A stretch of 64,000 nucleotides of DNA, from NCBI GenBank assembly GCA_024362935.1, contig JANCRA010000001.1:54133930-54197929 (forward strand). The letters run 5' to 3'. Below the pieces are notes generated by a model that was not told the origin of the DNA, searched no databases, and saw only the letters and a list, made by a program, of their open reading frames with translations. Origin of the DNA: Setophaga petechia (taxonomy: Eukaryota > Chordata > Aves > Passeriformes > Parulidae). Shown piece after piece: positions 1-13,100 of this stretch (the stretch's first letter is position 1; each line of letters starts with the position of its first letter). The position numbers and the translations under genes are program-made.

Positions 1-3000
1 AATGTTTAAGTGTTTTACTCTAGTCAATGAAATGGGTGAAGATGGTGGAAAGCAGAGGAAGTGAGGAATGGAACAGGCAGTGGCTGGAGTGTGCCTGGGG
101 AGCTGCACTCAGCTCAGTGGGTGCTGCCTGCAGCCACAGGGAGCTTTGGGCATTGCCCCGAGCATGCAAGACCAGATAAAGTATTTTGTGTTACCCAGGG
201 CTTGGGTGCTCTAGTAGAAGAGGGCTGGAACACTTGCCTGATACCTTTGGCTAACTCAAGTCGTACATGAAGTACATTTGAATTTGCCAAAGAGGTCAGG
301 TAAAAAAAAATGAGTAGATTGTGTATGATGTTTTCAACAAATAACAGGTCAGATGTTTTTCCTTTTGAGTGAACCTCATATTGCCTCTAACATTATCAAG
401 ATTGCTATTAATATATGGCATTAAATGAACAAAATACTTTAAATATTGCATTATGGTATATTTTTACTTCTCTGAAATGAACATTTGCAGCTTTGTTTTA
501 CCAAGGAAGCCAAAAAGCTTGTCATTTTCTGTCAGTGAAAGGACTGTTTGGCTTTCTTTGGCCAGCATTCCACAAACTCACTTATTCACATAGCTATAAA
601 TACCTTAATATTTTCCTATCTACACATTTTGATTTATAACAGCAGCAGCTAAAGAAAATAACTGCTTTCTCTGTCTAGAGTAAACTGCTGAAAAGTACCC
701 TCATATGTGTCTTTTCCTTTCTTAACTGAGTTATACACATGACAGAAAAAACCTGACTATATGAAAATGTGTGTTGTCTTTGGGCCACAGCCTGTGATGG
801 ATATACAAATAAAAATATTTATGTGGGGAATCAAAGGTGTTTGTTGAGAGAGATATTGGAGAGGTATTTGTTTTTCCATAAACAACAGCAGTGAAGGCCT
901 AGGTCCCTGAGTGCCTGGTGACAGAGCAGACTGAACCCCCTCCCTAGGTGTGGGGTGAGTTAAGGAAATAGTGACCTCACATTCTCAACCTCTTCCCCAA
1001 TTAAGAACAGGTTCAGTTAGAAGCAGATCTGATTTCTGTAGCTGTCAGAACCATGTTTTCCTTCTCCCTTCCTCTCCTTGCCATGCAAAGGTGTGTGTGA
1101 GGGACCCAGAGCTTGAGGATCTCTCCTCAAGCCTCCCCTTACATTGCTTTTCTAGGCAGGGTGTAAGAGGAGTCTCAGTGACTGTATTTGCCCTGCTACC
1201 TCACTGCCTCATTGAGGGAACCTGTTGTGTTTTGTTGGCTGGGCTGCCAATGCATTTCAAAAAATAAAAGCATAATTCTCTGCTGCGTCACAGGTCGCCT
1301 CTGCCTGTGGAGGGTTAATTCACAGATCCTGGGGCAGACTGGAGAGAGGATGAGGGAAAAGGCATGTTTGTGCTACTAAATGTAATCAGTAGAGCAGAGG
1401 GCTTTGCTTGGGATGGAGCCATTTGTTTTCTTTCATATTTTTCTTAGGTAAGCAGAGGTTTGTTTCCTGACTCTTCTCTGAAATAGCCGTCGATAGTTTA
1501 ATGAAAATGAAGCAGCAGTGCTTCAAGGACTACAGATGTGTTCATTTAATCTTTGCAGCCTCACAGGGGATGAGCAGCTACCTGGGTGGGTGTAAGGCTG
1601 GTGGGCAGCGTTGCTGCCACACAAAGGCTTCTGTCATTGAGGCAGAGCTGTGGCTCCTTCTGGTGCATCCCCTCCTGTTGCTCCAAGAGAGCCAAGGCCC
1701 ATGGCATCTCCCGAGGCTATCAGCTGCTTAAGCCCTGGGTCTGATTTCATCTTTGTGGGGTCATTAGCAACTTGGCATCTGCCAGCAGCTGGCATCTTCA
1801 CCTTCTCATAATGGGCTTTTGTTATCATTGCAGTTACCAGGGCCTCTTGTAAAGGGGAGCTCCACATGTGCATTACAATGAATAGCTGTGTGCCAGAGCT
1901 ATTCAGAGGTGGTTGTTGTCACCCTGAGAGCCGAAAGTTAAGTCTGGTCGTCTCTTCCCTGTGTGATCACAACCCTTGGCTTACAAGTGAATGTCACATG
2001 AAAAGCAGCATGGACTTAAGGCACAAAGTCCTGATTGAAACTCAGCTCCAGCTAAGTGTTTCTAGGGGAAGGGGCTCAGGTGCTGCTTTCTGGTGCAGGG
2101 CAGTCACTAATGAAAATGCTTCACTCGGGTGGTTTCTGCAGTTCTGTCTCTGTGATTTCATCTGCCTTGATGCTCTGTTGTTGTCTGGGTTGCTATGGCT
2201 GTGCCAGCATGGGGCTGGCTCCCCTGCAAGGAATCATGAAAAGAAGTGGCTGCCTTTCTGCTCTCTTATCAAAATATGCCAGGGGTGCTCAGCAACCTTG
2301 GAAGGCCTGTGTTTGTTAATAATCCATGTCTGCAGCAGCCAGTTGTTCAGCACATCTCCGTGCCTGTTCACTGTGCTAGCTGTGATGGCTGCTAATGCCT
2401 TTTGCAGGTGCTGAAAGCAGAGTAGAGCTCTTCAGAAGTAATCCCTCTGTGAGGCAGCCTTGGCTGTTTAACTTGTTTTTGGGGTCTCTGTTTAGGAATG
2501 ATATATCCAGTGAAACAGCAGTGCTGATGGCAGGCAGTAGGCTGCCTGATAACACTTGTTGTGACTTCAGTATTTCCTTGGGTATCACCAACAACACAAG
2601 ATGCTATGAAAACTGCCGGGTTTATGGAGAGAGTGGAACATCTGCTTCCTACAAAAGCTGTTGCCATAGCAGCTGTGTGCCTTAAGAATGGCTTCCTAAT
2701 ACAGTCGAGGTATTTCGTGTGTACTGTAAAGGTTAAATGAAGTACAGAACAATCAGTTCAAGAGCCAACATAGTTGGGCATTGTGCTAAACCATGAACAC
2801 AACTGGAATCAAGCCTTTAGGGCCAGCAGTCCTCAGCCAAGCATCTCCACACCCATCATATCAGTAGGACGTAGGCATGTTGTGTTCAGAACTGCCTTCT
2901 GTAGGCTGGGCTTAGATGGAAGCAGGAATGGGGGTGAGGAAGCCAAGACAGAGACTGGTTTGCACATTTTTCTGCTGCAGGTATAGGAGAAGATGTATTC

Positions 3001-3721
3001 AAAGAAAGAGGCTGGAGATGCAAATGCAAGCCACGGCACGGTTAAATTCCTGAACCTGACTTTTTTTGGTTTTTAACTCTGTGTCATGTATGATTGATCT
3101 CTAATTTCTGCCTACTGGGAGAAGGAATTTCAGTGTCAACTGTGTTTTCATTCTCCTCTTGCTGCCTTAGCGTGGAAAATGGTAAAATGTCATTTGTTTC
3201 TATAAATATTTTACATTCTCATTTTTCATTCGTGTTGTCTTAAATCAAAATTGCTTGGGACTGTAATAGCCTCATTTTACTGAGGCACTTTTATGAATCT
3301 GTAATTAGAGGCTAAATGAACAGGGAAGAGGGGGAAATAAGAGTTTTGTCAGATTCTTGCATATAACACAAGTTCAGGACCATAAATCCCAATAGTGCTT
3401 CATTGCATTTTGAGTCCAAGGGCTGGGTGTAGTGCAGGGTTTCATTCTGACTAAAATCCTCATCAAGTTAGAACCATCACTTGTAGCTGACTAATGGCAT
3501 GGAGTGATCCTTCCTTTGTGTGCCTCTGTGTGCCAACTTTGGGCTAAGCACCACGAGCACTGTCTCCTGTTAGCCCTCGCTGTCTTGAACAAGACCAAAC
3601 CATGCACATACATTATTTCTAGGCCAGTTGCTTTCTTCCCCTGGTTTCTCTTCTATAAACAGTAGGTTTGGAGACCCATCTGCAATCTTTATGGCTTCAC
3701 ATACTTATCCAAATGCTTTAA
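1..3721. other. Intron of ARHGAP24, 5' part; no exon seen
   Basis: This is AT-rich unique sequence with no recognisable exon, upstream of the first LTR. By inference it belongs to the intron before the exon at 26369, because the preceding PH-domain coding exons of ARHGAP24 were not found here. The open frames present, up to 182 codons at 1866-2414, have no protein similarity I recognise. A sequence resembling an RFX X-box (GTTGCCATAGCAGC) lies at 2660-2673. Confidence 0.7.
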
Positions 3722-4140
3722 TGTCACATTCATATTTTCTGAAAAATCCCTTCGCCCAGGATTTTCTCCTGGGAAGCTGAGAAGCCTCAGAGAAAAAGGA
3801 AAACAAATTCTTATCTCATTTGCTTCTCCTGTGTGGTGCTCACATGTGGAATGTGTTTGGAGATTGTTTACCAACAGGTGGTTGTTTCATTGATTTCATG
3901 TGAATTGTTTTGACTTATTAGCCAATCAGGGTCAAGCTGTGTCAGACTCTGGAAAGAGTCAAGAGTTTTTATTATTATTTTGTTAGCCTTTTGTAAGTAT
4001 CTTTTCTGTATTCTTTAGTATAGTATAGTTAAGTATTCTTTAATATATTATAGTATCATAAAATAATAAATTAGCCTTCTGGGGACATGGAGTCAGGTTC
4101 ATCATTCCTTCCATCATCCAGGGGTCCCAGAAATACAATA
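3722..4140 (+). mobile_element. Solo LTR of an endogenous retrovirus, copy 1
   Basis: This 419 bp element begins TGTCACATTC and ends AAATACAATA. It is flanked by a perfect 6 bp duplication, CTTTAA, at 3716-3721 and 4141-4146. It contains a CCAAT box (3922-3926) and a polyadenylation signal AATAAA (4065-4070) near its 3' end, the expected R/U5 arrangement for a sense-oriented LTR. A second copy lies at 17299-17700. No internal retroviral genes flank it, so it is a solo LTR left by recombination. A 6 bp target duplication fits ERVK-type integration. The sequence resembles an LTR family common in songbirds, but I cannot assign the exact name. Confidence 0.85.
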
Positions 4141-4146
4141 CTTTAA

Positions 4147-7100
4147 AGCACCTGCTAGAAATTGTAGCTACCAGTTAATGTGTCTTCAGTGTCTTAAACA
4201 TAGAAACACTCTTCTCCTTCCTTCTTCTGCCATTAATTTTAGCTGTGCAGATAAAATATGTGTGTTACACAGCCCCTGTGAATAGTGGCAAAGAAGAGCT
4301 GGTGCACATGGCCCATGCAGTGTGTGGTGCTGGTCAGCAGCAGATAAACTGCTTTGCCTCCATGGCCATTGAGTGCCCTGGCACCTGTGCCTCTGCAGCC
4401 TGCCCACTGCAGCTTAGTTTGCACAGACCTCTTGCAGGTTTGGGCTGGGAGCTGTGAGATGAGGTACGTTATTACATTTCCAGCCCCAGGCACTCAGTCT
4501 TCACTCTCTTGATCTCACAATTTACCAACTGTGTGTTTTTCTCAAATATGTCAGAGTAAAATAAATTTGTAATTCCATCTCATTTTTCTTCAGCAATTAC
4601 ACCGCTCAAGGTTATGTGTTACCAAGCTGAATTACAGGCACAGAGTGTTGAGTTGGAAGTATCACTGTCAATAGATACTGCAGTTACTGTGCAGTAATAA
4701 CATATCTGTCACATCAAGAGGTAGGGAGCCATAACAGCATGGTTTAAAGCCTTTTTCCTGGTGCTCCCTCTACCACAACTTAGTGTGACAATTACATGAA
4801 TCAAAACGGAAGCAAAGTGTCTGAGGATGTAAAACCTGGCAGACAACTCCAGCTTGAAATGCCATCTTGGTGTGTATTAACATGTGCTTTACATGAACTG
4901 AAGGACTGGAAATATAGCTGAAAGAATGAGTTCTGAATGAGCTGAAGAGGGAAGCTCCTTTTTAATAAATGATAGCCAAAAATCTGCTTTCTTCCCTTCA
5001 GAGCTTTGGATGTTAGTGCTGTCTTCATAGTTGGATCCCTGCTGCCCTCTAGGAATTCTTAATGAAATATTGTCAGCAGTACCACCATACCTGTATTGCA
5101 AGCCAGGGATTCCTTTATTAGTGTTCAATAATAATGTTACTGAAAATACTTCAGATTTCTACAGGGACTGCTGAATTATCATATCTTATTTTTGTAAGAC
5201 CTTCAGGAGTTCTGCAGAGCCTCCTCATTACTGCAGTGTTCCTCAAGGCACTGGCAAAGTAAGCAGAAAGTGACTTTAAATAAATTAATAGATAAATCAG
5301 ATTTTTCATGCACTGAGCAACACTCAGTGTCAGATTTCCAGTGTGCAGCAAATCTAATGGAAATGTAATTTCCATCATTAGAAAGGTGTTCTGCCCTAAG
5401 TACCCCATAGCAGGATATTTAACGTGGCATAGCATTGGACAAAATTGCTCTGTATGTTATAATGAGATCTAGAGTCAAAGCAAAACACAGACTGGGAAGG
5501 AAGTTTAACTGCAAACTGGCATTTTGTAGCTCTGACAATTAGGGTCAGTATTGATGCCTCATCATCCTTCTTCCTCTCATAGGATGGAATAAGTGATGTG
5601 ACAACATTTTGTGGGATCTGGCCCCTGTTATGAAAATAGTGGATTAAGTAATTGTCTGTGCTTAATGAATGCAGCTTGGTTAGCTGGGATTAGTCCAGAG
5701 AGAAGTGCAATGAAAATGCCTAACCCTGAGCAACTGAGTATCCTGGAAGGTCCTATCTAAGGGACTACAAATTTCAGTTTAAATTTAAAAATAAGTTGAA
5801 ATTGGTTTCAGGGATAGATACTCAACAAGTGATTTAAGAAAATATTGTCATTAATACTTAAGAAGTGGAAGAAACTCTACCATGGTAGATGTGAATCTTA
5901 GAGGCACAGAGCATCAAATGTAAGACTTGAGTATCCTGAATTCTCTGCACAGAAATGGCACATGCACAGCAGAGCACAGCCTGGCTGTTGGCAAGGCCCA
6001 TTCTGCCCTTACATCCCAGCTTCTCAGGGCAGCAGGAGGCAGTGGGGGGATCACAAGGTAGAGTTTGTGTGCTGCAAAGGCGAGGGATGGATCATTGCCT
6101 GCTCTCCAGCCCTGGTTTCCCAGGATTCATGCACTGAAATAAGCTCAGTGGTACCCAGGTGCTTCTCAGCAGCAGGAGGGTTTTCTGGAGCAGGTCCTGA
6201 CACTGTGTGCATGTTGAGTGAAACTGCAAGAGCTGCCTGCAGTCTTGCCTCTGACTGCTGCATTCATTCTCATAGTTAAATTCATTTTTACAGGTGACTG
6301 AAAAGAAAAATTCTGTTTATCTTTTATGAGAAGGACTGCAGTCTCTTCGATAAAATTGAAAATGAAAGATTTTTTGAGTCATCTGTTTTGTTCTAGTATA
6401 TTTAGTTATGCATTCTTTCATGACATGATTACCATTGATATCAGTAGCTGTTTGAGAAATAAACAGGAGTGAGATTTAAATTTTTATCATAAGTTAAAAA
6501 TCAGCATGCAAGAGTCTACTCTGAATATGTTTGGACAAATTTAACCCTACTGTTCTTAGTGGAAATATTCCAAACTTGCACTTCATATTGGGGCTAGAAT
6601 TGGCTGGTTACTTCTTGTGTGGTCACATAATACATCTGTCATCCTGTGCAATACCGAAAAAGTCTTGATGCAGAAACACATTTCTATTTATATGTTCTAA
6701 TCAATGAAACAGTGATGTCTGAGGTGAAATAAGCAGCTTAAAGTCAAGGCTGGTGGAAGCTAATACAAATCCCTGTAGTGAAATTAGGGATTTAATTTGC
6801 TATGGACTGATTTACAGGAGGGAAAATACTATCACCTACCCAGAGCTGGTAAGACACATAATGAATTTATGCTTATTGCTGTTAAATGGATGTCCTGAAA
6901 ACAGTGTGGCTTGCATCTGGCTCCTGCAGTCTAGCACATGAGGTTGTTAGAGAGGGAATTTATTTGTTCAGGAGCAGATTAATCCCCAGCACCTCTTTGA
7001 GCAGCTGGGACAAATTTTTGGCAAGTCTCAAATCAAGGAGGAGCACCCTGGGCAGCAGCCTCTGTGAGCAGAGCATGGTGTGGGGACTGGGTCACAGGGT

Positions 7101-10100
7101 CACTGCAGCCACTGACCCTGTGGCTGTGGTGAGGTCTGTGCCCCACTGGTTATCTCTGTTGTTTCACTGTAATACTTTGGGATTTCTGTCCCCAATTCCC
7201 CACGTTGCAGTGTAACATCACTGCAGTCTCGGGTTCCTGGGGGTGTAGATTTTGTTGTTTTAAACTTGAAATGTCCCCATGTTATTTCACAAAGCTCAGT
7301 GGCTGTCAACCCAGACAGGTCCTCTGTGCCCAGTCTTCTGTTAATAGACTTTATAAGCATCACTTGGGACCTGCCCTTCCTCTGCCTTTGAGGCTGTGGG
7401 TGCTGTTACCAGGTCTCACACACCTGCTTGGGGATTTTGGAAACCTCAGGTGCTTCCTCTGCCCTCCCACTGCTGTGTGTTCAGTCCTGGCTGTGTTTTC
7501 AAGGGGAGTGTAAGGACCTAGGTCTGGTTAAGGGCACAGAAACAAGTCTCAATCCACTGCTGCTGGGCAGGTACAGCCTGCTGGAGTCCTCAAGTCTGTC
7601 CTTCAGGAAGCACTGGGGTCTAAATGCCATTTATTCCCGGTGCATAAGGAGCCAGATGCTTATCTTCCTGCACATACCTGAGGCTTTTGTTCTCACAGAA
7701 GAAATTAATGGGGCTCCTGATAAGTGTGGCTCCCTCCTGTTGTGTGGCCAGTGCACCCCACCAGCCAGGGGGGAGTCAGGAGCTGTGTTGATTCTCTAGC
7801 TCAGCTTTCCTGTTGAAACTGGATCCTGAAGCTAGGAATGGAATGGAGGTTCCCACTAAGCCTGAAATGCCTCCACTGCTATCCACTCAGGGGACATGGA
7901 GAACTACTGAGTCAGTTCTTTGCACGATTTACCATCATTTTTAGGAGTCTGTAATTTCATTAATTTCTCTGATAAGGAGTTATGTTTTGGAATTTCTGTT
8001 GTTGTTGTTGGAGACATTTTGTTTCTATTTTATGAATCAGATAATTTGTCAGTTTGAATTTCAAGCACAGACTGTTTGTGTATGGTGTGTTTACAGTATT
8101 TTCAGCAGAGGATTGAGGCTGAGAACAGCTTCATGACCACATGCAATATGCATGTGTTCTTTCAGAAGGCAGTGTTTTTATATCAATAACCATCATATGT
8201 GCCTTGAAAACTGGTGTGTCAGTAAATATCTGTTCTTGTGGTGGGCCAGTGAAAAGTCTGTGCTTACTTGATAGGTGTAAATTCTGCTTGTCTTGCTCTC
8301 TGTAACCTCACAGACCACACATGGAGCTTATTTTGATCAGCTGAAGCAGCTTCTTCTTTTCTGAGTTGTCACAAACAATGAAATATTCACAATGAAATAT
8401 TCATTAAATATCTGTGATTTTCTTGGATCATTTCCAGATCACATGATAGAAAAACTATTGAAATTGTGTGCAGTAAAGGCTGTATTGCACATCAATACTG
8501 TTTTTCCCAGTGCACTGAGCTTCTGGTAGTGCCATGCCACATGTCTACAGCAGTGTGCACCTATGGAAAGGACAATATATGTCTTGGGGAAATGTACCCA
8601 AGTGTCATCACCAGGTGGACAGGATGGCACTGTACTTATTCATGACACTGTCATCTGAAATTTTATACAGGTAATTGTCTGTGATTTCATGAGTCTTTTG
8701 TAAATTTCTAATGCAATGAAACTTCTGGGTCCTGGCATCCACAAATGACCAAGTAAATTACTGTTTCCCAAAACCTGGTTGTGACACTTGTCTATTTCTC
8801 CAGTACCTCTTCCAAAAAAATTTTTTTTGCTTTATGGAGTCCAGGATCAGGATCAGGAACTCCTTTAATTTTAAATTAGCATTACAGGGACTAAAGACAG
8901 AGGAAGTGGGTTTGGGTATAGAAAACATGTTTGTTTTTTAAATAAAGTGTCTCTACATTTGCCCAGGTGAGAAAATGCAAGGTTTTCTTTCAGAACTTGA
9001 GCATTCTTCCTCCCTTCCCTGAATGCAGCCTGGGAACAATTTCAGTGTGTTCTGTTCGCGGAGAGGATTTGCTTTTTTAAGTGGTTGGCTCTGCAAATCC
9101 CACAGTGTCCCTCAACCTGCTCCTTTCTCCATAAGGGTTTTGGCTTACACCAGCTACTTTATGCACTGAGATAACTTCTTTGGATAGCATTTTATTCCTC
9201 TTAAAAAAACCCAAATGCATGCACATCAACAAAAAACCCAGCAAAGATGTCTTTAGATGACAGCTACATTTCAGTTCCCAGATGTATGCCATAACTACAG
9301 AATGAAGTTCCTGATTTCACTCAGCTGAAGTGCTTCACCTCACCCTCTCACTGTGGAGAATATTCACCCACTATAGTTTGTGATGCAAATGACACCAGCC
9401 TGCAGTTTCTTTCTAGCCCTGTATATTGGGGAGGGGGGATTAGCATTTTATCCCAAGTATAGTCTGGAAGCATAACTCTTCTCTAATGGAATTTCATACT
9501 GGTAGCCCAGCACTGGAATCAGACACTGAATTCTGGGGCAGGAAAGGCAAGTGACCCTAGTGATAGGATGGCATGCAGGCAGCTGATTTGAGGATGCAGC
9601 CACCACCTTTTATGAATTAACTCTTGCAAACTTACCCTTGTGAATTTACTGTCGGATTGTTTTTCTGTGTGCAGTGAAGGTACTTCTGTCTCGCCATGTT
9701 AAGTGTCCTTCCAACTAATCAGATACCCATGCTGGGAATGAGATAAGATGTGATTTTGTTTTGACTGCCTCCAAGGTCAGAGCTGTTGTTTACCTGGCTT
9801 CAAGCAGATTTGGTAGGCTGCTGATATCCGTGTCTGTCTTCTTTTGATGATAAGCCTCCTTTGTCCCTTGGAGGGAGGGGAGAAATGGAGAGGCCAACTG
9901 CAAAGAAGCATGTGTTTTGCAAGGCACTACAGGTGAGTTGTATGGATATCAGAGCAAAAAGCTGTGGAGCTGCCTGGAAGGTTGCTTGTGACCAAAGCTG
10001 CAGGCAGCACACAGGAGTAGTGCATTTTGAGCAGTGTTTCCCTGTTCCCACCTGTTAAACAGCCAGGGTCTCTGTGAGAGCTACACATCCACACTGGACA

Positions 10101-13100
10101 TGAGCAAGGGCCAAGGTGAGCTGTTGGCAAGGTATGCAGAGCTTCCTGTGATGTTCTGGGGTCGTGATGGTGATGGGACGTGGTGGGAGCAGCCCATCGG
10201 CTGGAGAGAGCCAAGTTCAGCTGGGGAGCCTGGCAAGTGACAGCAGGCAGTCTGTTCCATGGCTGAGCTAGCCCAGGTGATGTGTCTGTGTCCTCTGCAG
10301 CAGTGTGGGGAGCAGTAAAAGGGCTCTCTTGTGCATAGCAGTGCACCTTACCTGAGCTGGGTGGGCACAGCCTGCTCCAGGATGGCTCTGAAGGGCTCTG
10401 CAGCAATGTCGTGCTGTGATTTCTTTTTCAGTGCCTTCAGAGAGAGGCCACATGCATGAAAGTTAGCTGAGAATTCCAATCTCCTGAAGATGTGGGGCTG
10501 GCTCTTCCTGCAGCAGTCTTTGAGGGAAACCTAGCAGTCACCAGCCTGTGACACAGCAGGTCTGGTACCTAGCTCTGGGTGGGTTTTTCCCAGTTGTGTG
10601 CTTAAATACTAATGGGAACTCAGGTGGTTCTGTTGCCAGATCTGAAAACAGACATGCTGTCTGGGAGGTTCAGTTTTGTTTGGTGGTGTCCCAGAGAAAT
10701 TCAGTTTGCTTTGTAAACAAACTCTTGTTCAGAGGTTTTACTGAGGCAGCATGCAGCTGCTTCCATAGGCTTGAAGCCTTATTTTAAAGCTTAGCAAAAG
10801 CAAATAAATGGACGTGTTGGTCAGACATGCCTGTGTTGCAGCTGCCCCTCACCAGCAGACAGCAGGGTGGAATATTTCATGCAGGCTTGTATGTATACTG
10901 AATTTGCTGAGTAAGTGGAGCTTCATGAGGCTAATGTGACCATAGCACATCAGGACGTGCAGTGGCAGTGTGCTGGTGTGTATGTGATGGCACTGTACCT
11001 TTTACAGTGCAGTGGCACATTATTTTTATATAAATTTTATTAAATGTATTTTTATAATTATAACTGGCCCTGATGAGCAGATCTCTTCGCCAGCTAAGTG
11101 TGTTTTATGGAGCTGTAAGGGAAGTTTCTGTGCTGCTGTTGGGAGGGGATTGTTGGAAGGAGATACTCCTCTCCAGTCTCAGGATGGTACCTCTCTCCTC
11201 TCTCTCCTGATGCAGTATGAATGGGCTGTGTGCATCTCTTGGTCCTTCTGTGGGACGTGAGGTTTTCTCATGTCATGGGAGGATGAATGCCAAAGCTGTT
11301 CCACAGGTGCTGCAGTTGGTTGTTAGATTTCAATATGCTTTCAGCCTGGAAAGAGTAATGCACTAGCAAAGTTAAAGGAAGGGACTATTGCAAATGGTTG
11401 GGTTTATAGGATACCTGAGGTAAATGGAGCAAAGCCAATTTATTGTTGGCTGGCTGTTCACATATATGTATATGGAGAGTTGATCCAAAGCCATTCTGGA
11501 GTGGTTGGAGAATCCCAGGTGCTTTAGATGTCTGGAGCCTAAACAAAGTCTCTAAGTCCTGCTGTCATCCACCCCTCCCTTAGCATTTCCAGATGTGTCT
11601 CCTTGTCCAGTAAAGCCTCCTTGGAGCTGAAACTTGCATCCCCATTATCCCATTCCCAGAGGTCACTCCTGAGATTCTGTCTTAGCACTGTCATTTGTGG
11701 CCTCTCTCCACAGGTAATAACCTTGCATTTTATGAGTTACATCTTCAGATCTGTGAGGTCAGGACAATTAATCACATTAAAAAAAAAAAAGGCAAAAAAA
11801 GGTGGCTATACCTTGTATGGCAAGAAGGCCTCTCTTCTAAGCATGGAAATATCATTCCCCATTTTATCTAAAAGTTTAATTTTTTCCTGAGGACTTGGGC
11901 TTCAGGAGCATCATGTAGTAGGAGACTTGTTCTTATTTATGGCAGTCTTTGCTTTGGAAGCCTCCAATTTTGATGTCTGGATGGATGTCAGGATTTCACC
12001 CCACAAACAGGGATCCATTCCTACCCACCATTCTTGTGCAGATAAACACCTTCATTTCATCACTGCATACTGGAGCAGAGCTGTTGGACGTGACACCAGA
12101 GTCCTGCTGCGAAGCAGTTACTGAAAGAATTAACCTTCCAGTGACCCAGCCTCTGTGGCAACAAATCTGTCTCCCAGACCTAGGAGTGTGGTGTATATTT
12201 TAGTGCAGTCATGGAAGTTGCCCTAGAAGGTCAAGAGCAGAGATCTGTGAGCTTAGTTACATGGCTAAGCAAAATCTATTTTAGGGAGAAAAGCTATTAA
12301 ACTGCAGAAATCTTATTAGCAGTCCTAAATGGTAGACTTTGCCATTAGTTTTTGAATTGCAGTCTTGGTATGTTTGAGTTCTTCAGATTTATTTGAGCCA
12401 TTCTTCTGAGAATTGTGCCTACATGGTAGGAATGCATAGTGACATTTACTTTAATAAATTGATTCATTACCTCTAGATTTGTTTACCACTCTAATTGTAT
12501 CATTATATTTCCACTATCGTTTTGAATTAACTTACACTGTCCCCTCAGATCGTGCTGCCACTTTCATTTTCTGTTCCATGTGATGTTGTCTCCTTTATAA
12601 TTATTTTATCAGCATTGAAATAGTGTTTTATGCCAGAATAATAAGTAGAGGAAGGCAGAAGCATTTGTCCCCACTTAGAGTATCTGAAGGTCAGGAAAAT
12701 GACACAATTTCCCTGGATTCCTGAGTTAGTAGCAAAGAGTTCTGAGACTGTGGAAAACCGGTTTTGCTCTTCTATCCTGTGCCTGATTATTGGAATATTC
12801 ACGTGGCAATTCAGGCCTACACAGCATAACTACTGCAGCAGCTGAGTGCTGGGGAAAAGGACAACCTGTTCACTGGGGCACAGGACTGAATCTGTGAGCC
12901 TTTGGGACTGTGTTAATCCATTTGTTGATCTGTCAGTGTCCTCCCAGCTGGAACAGAAGTTATTTCTGTAAGTAGTCCAGGCCTCTAAGAAGGAAGGCTC
13001 ATGGATTACTGCTGCCAGATGCCTTTCATGGCATTGATAGTTAATCCTTCATTAGAGGAGAAATCATCATGTTCTTTTATGTAAATGAAGTTTATTTACT

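Noticed and set aside
1866..2414. 182-codon + strand frame
   Set aside because: It has no recognisable domain, and Cys/Leu-rich composition is typical of random frames in this sequence. No splice or promoter evidence was seen.
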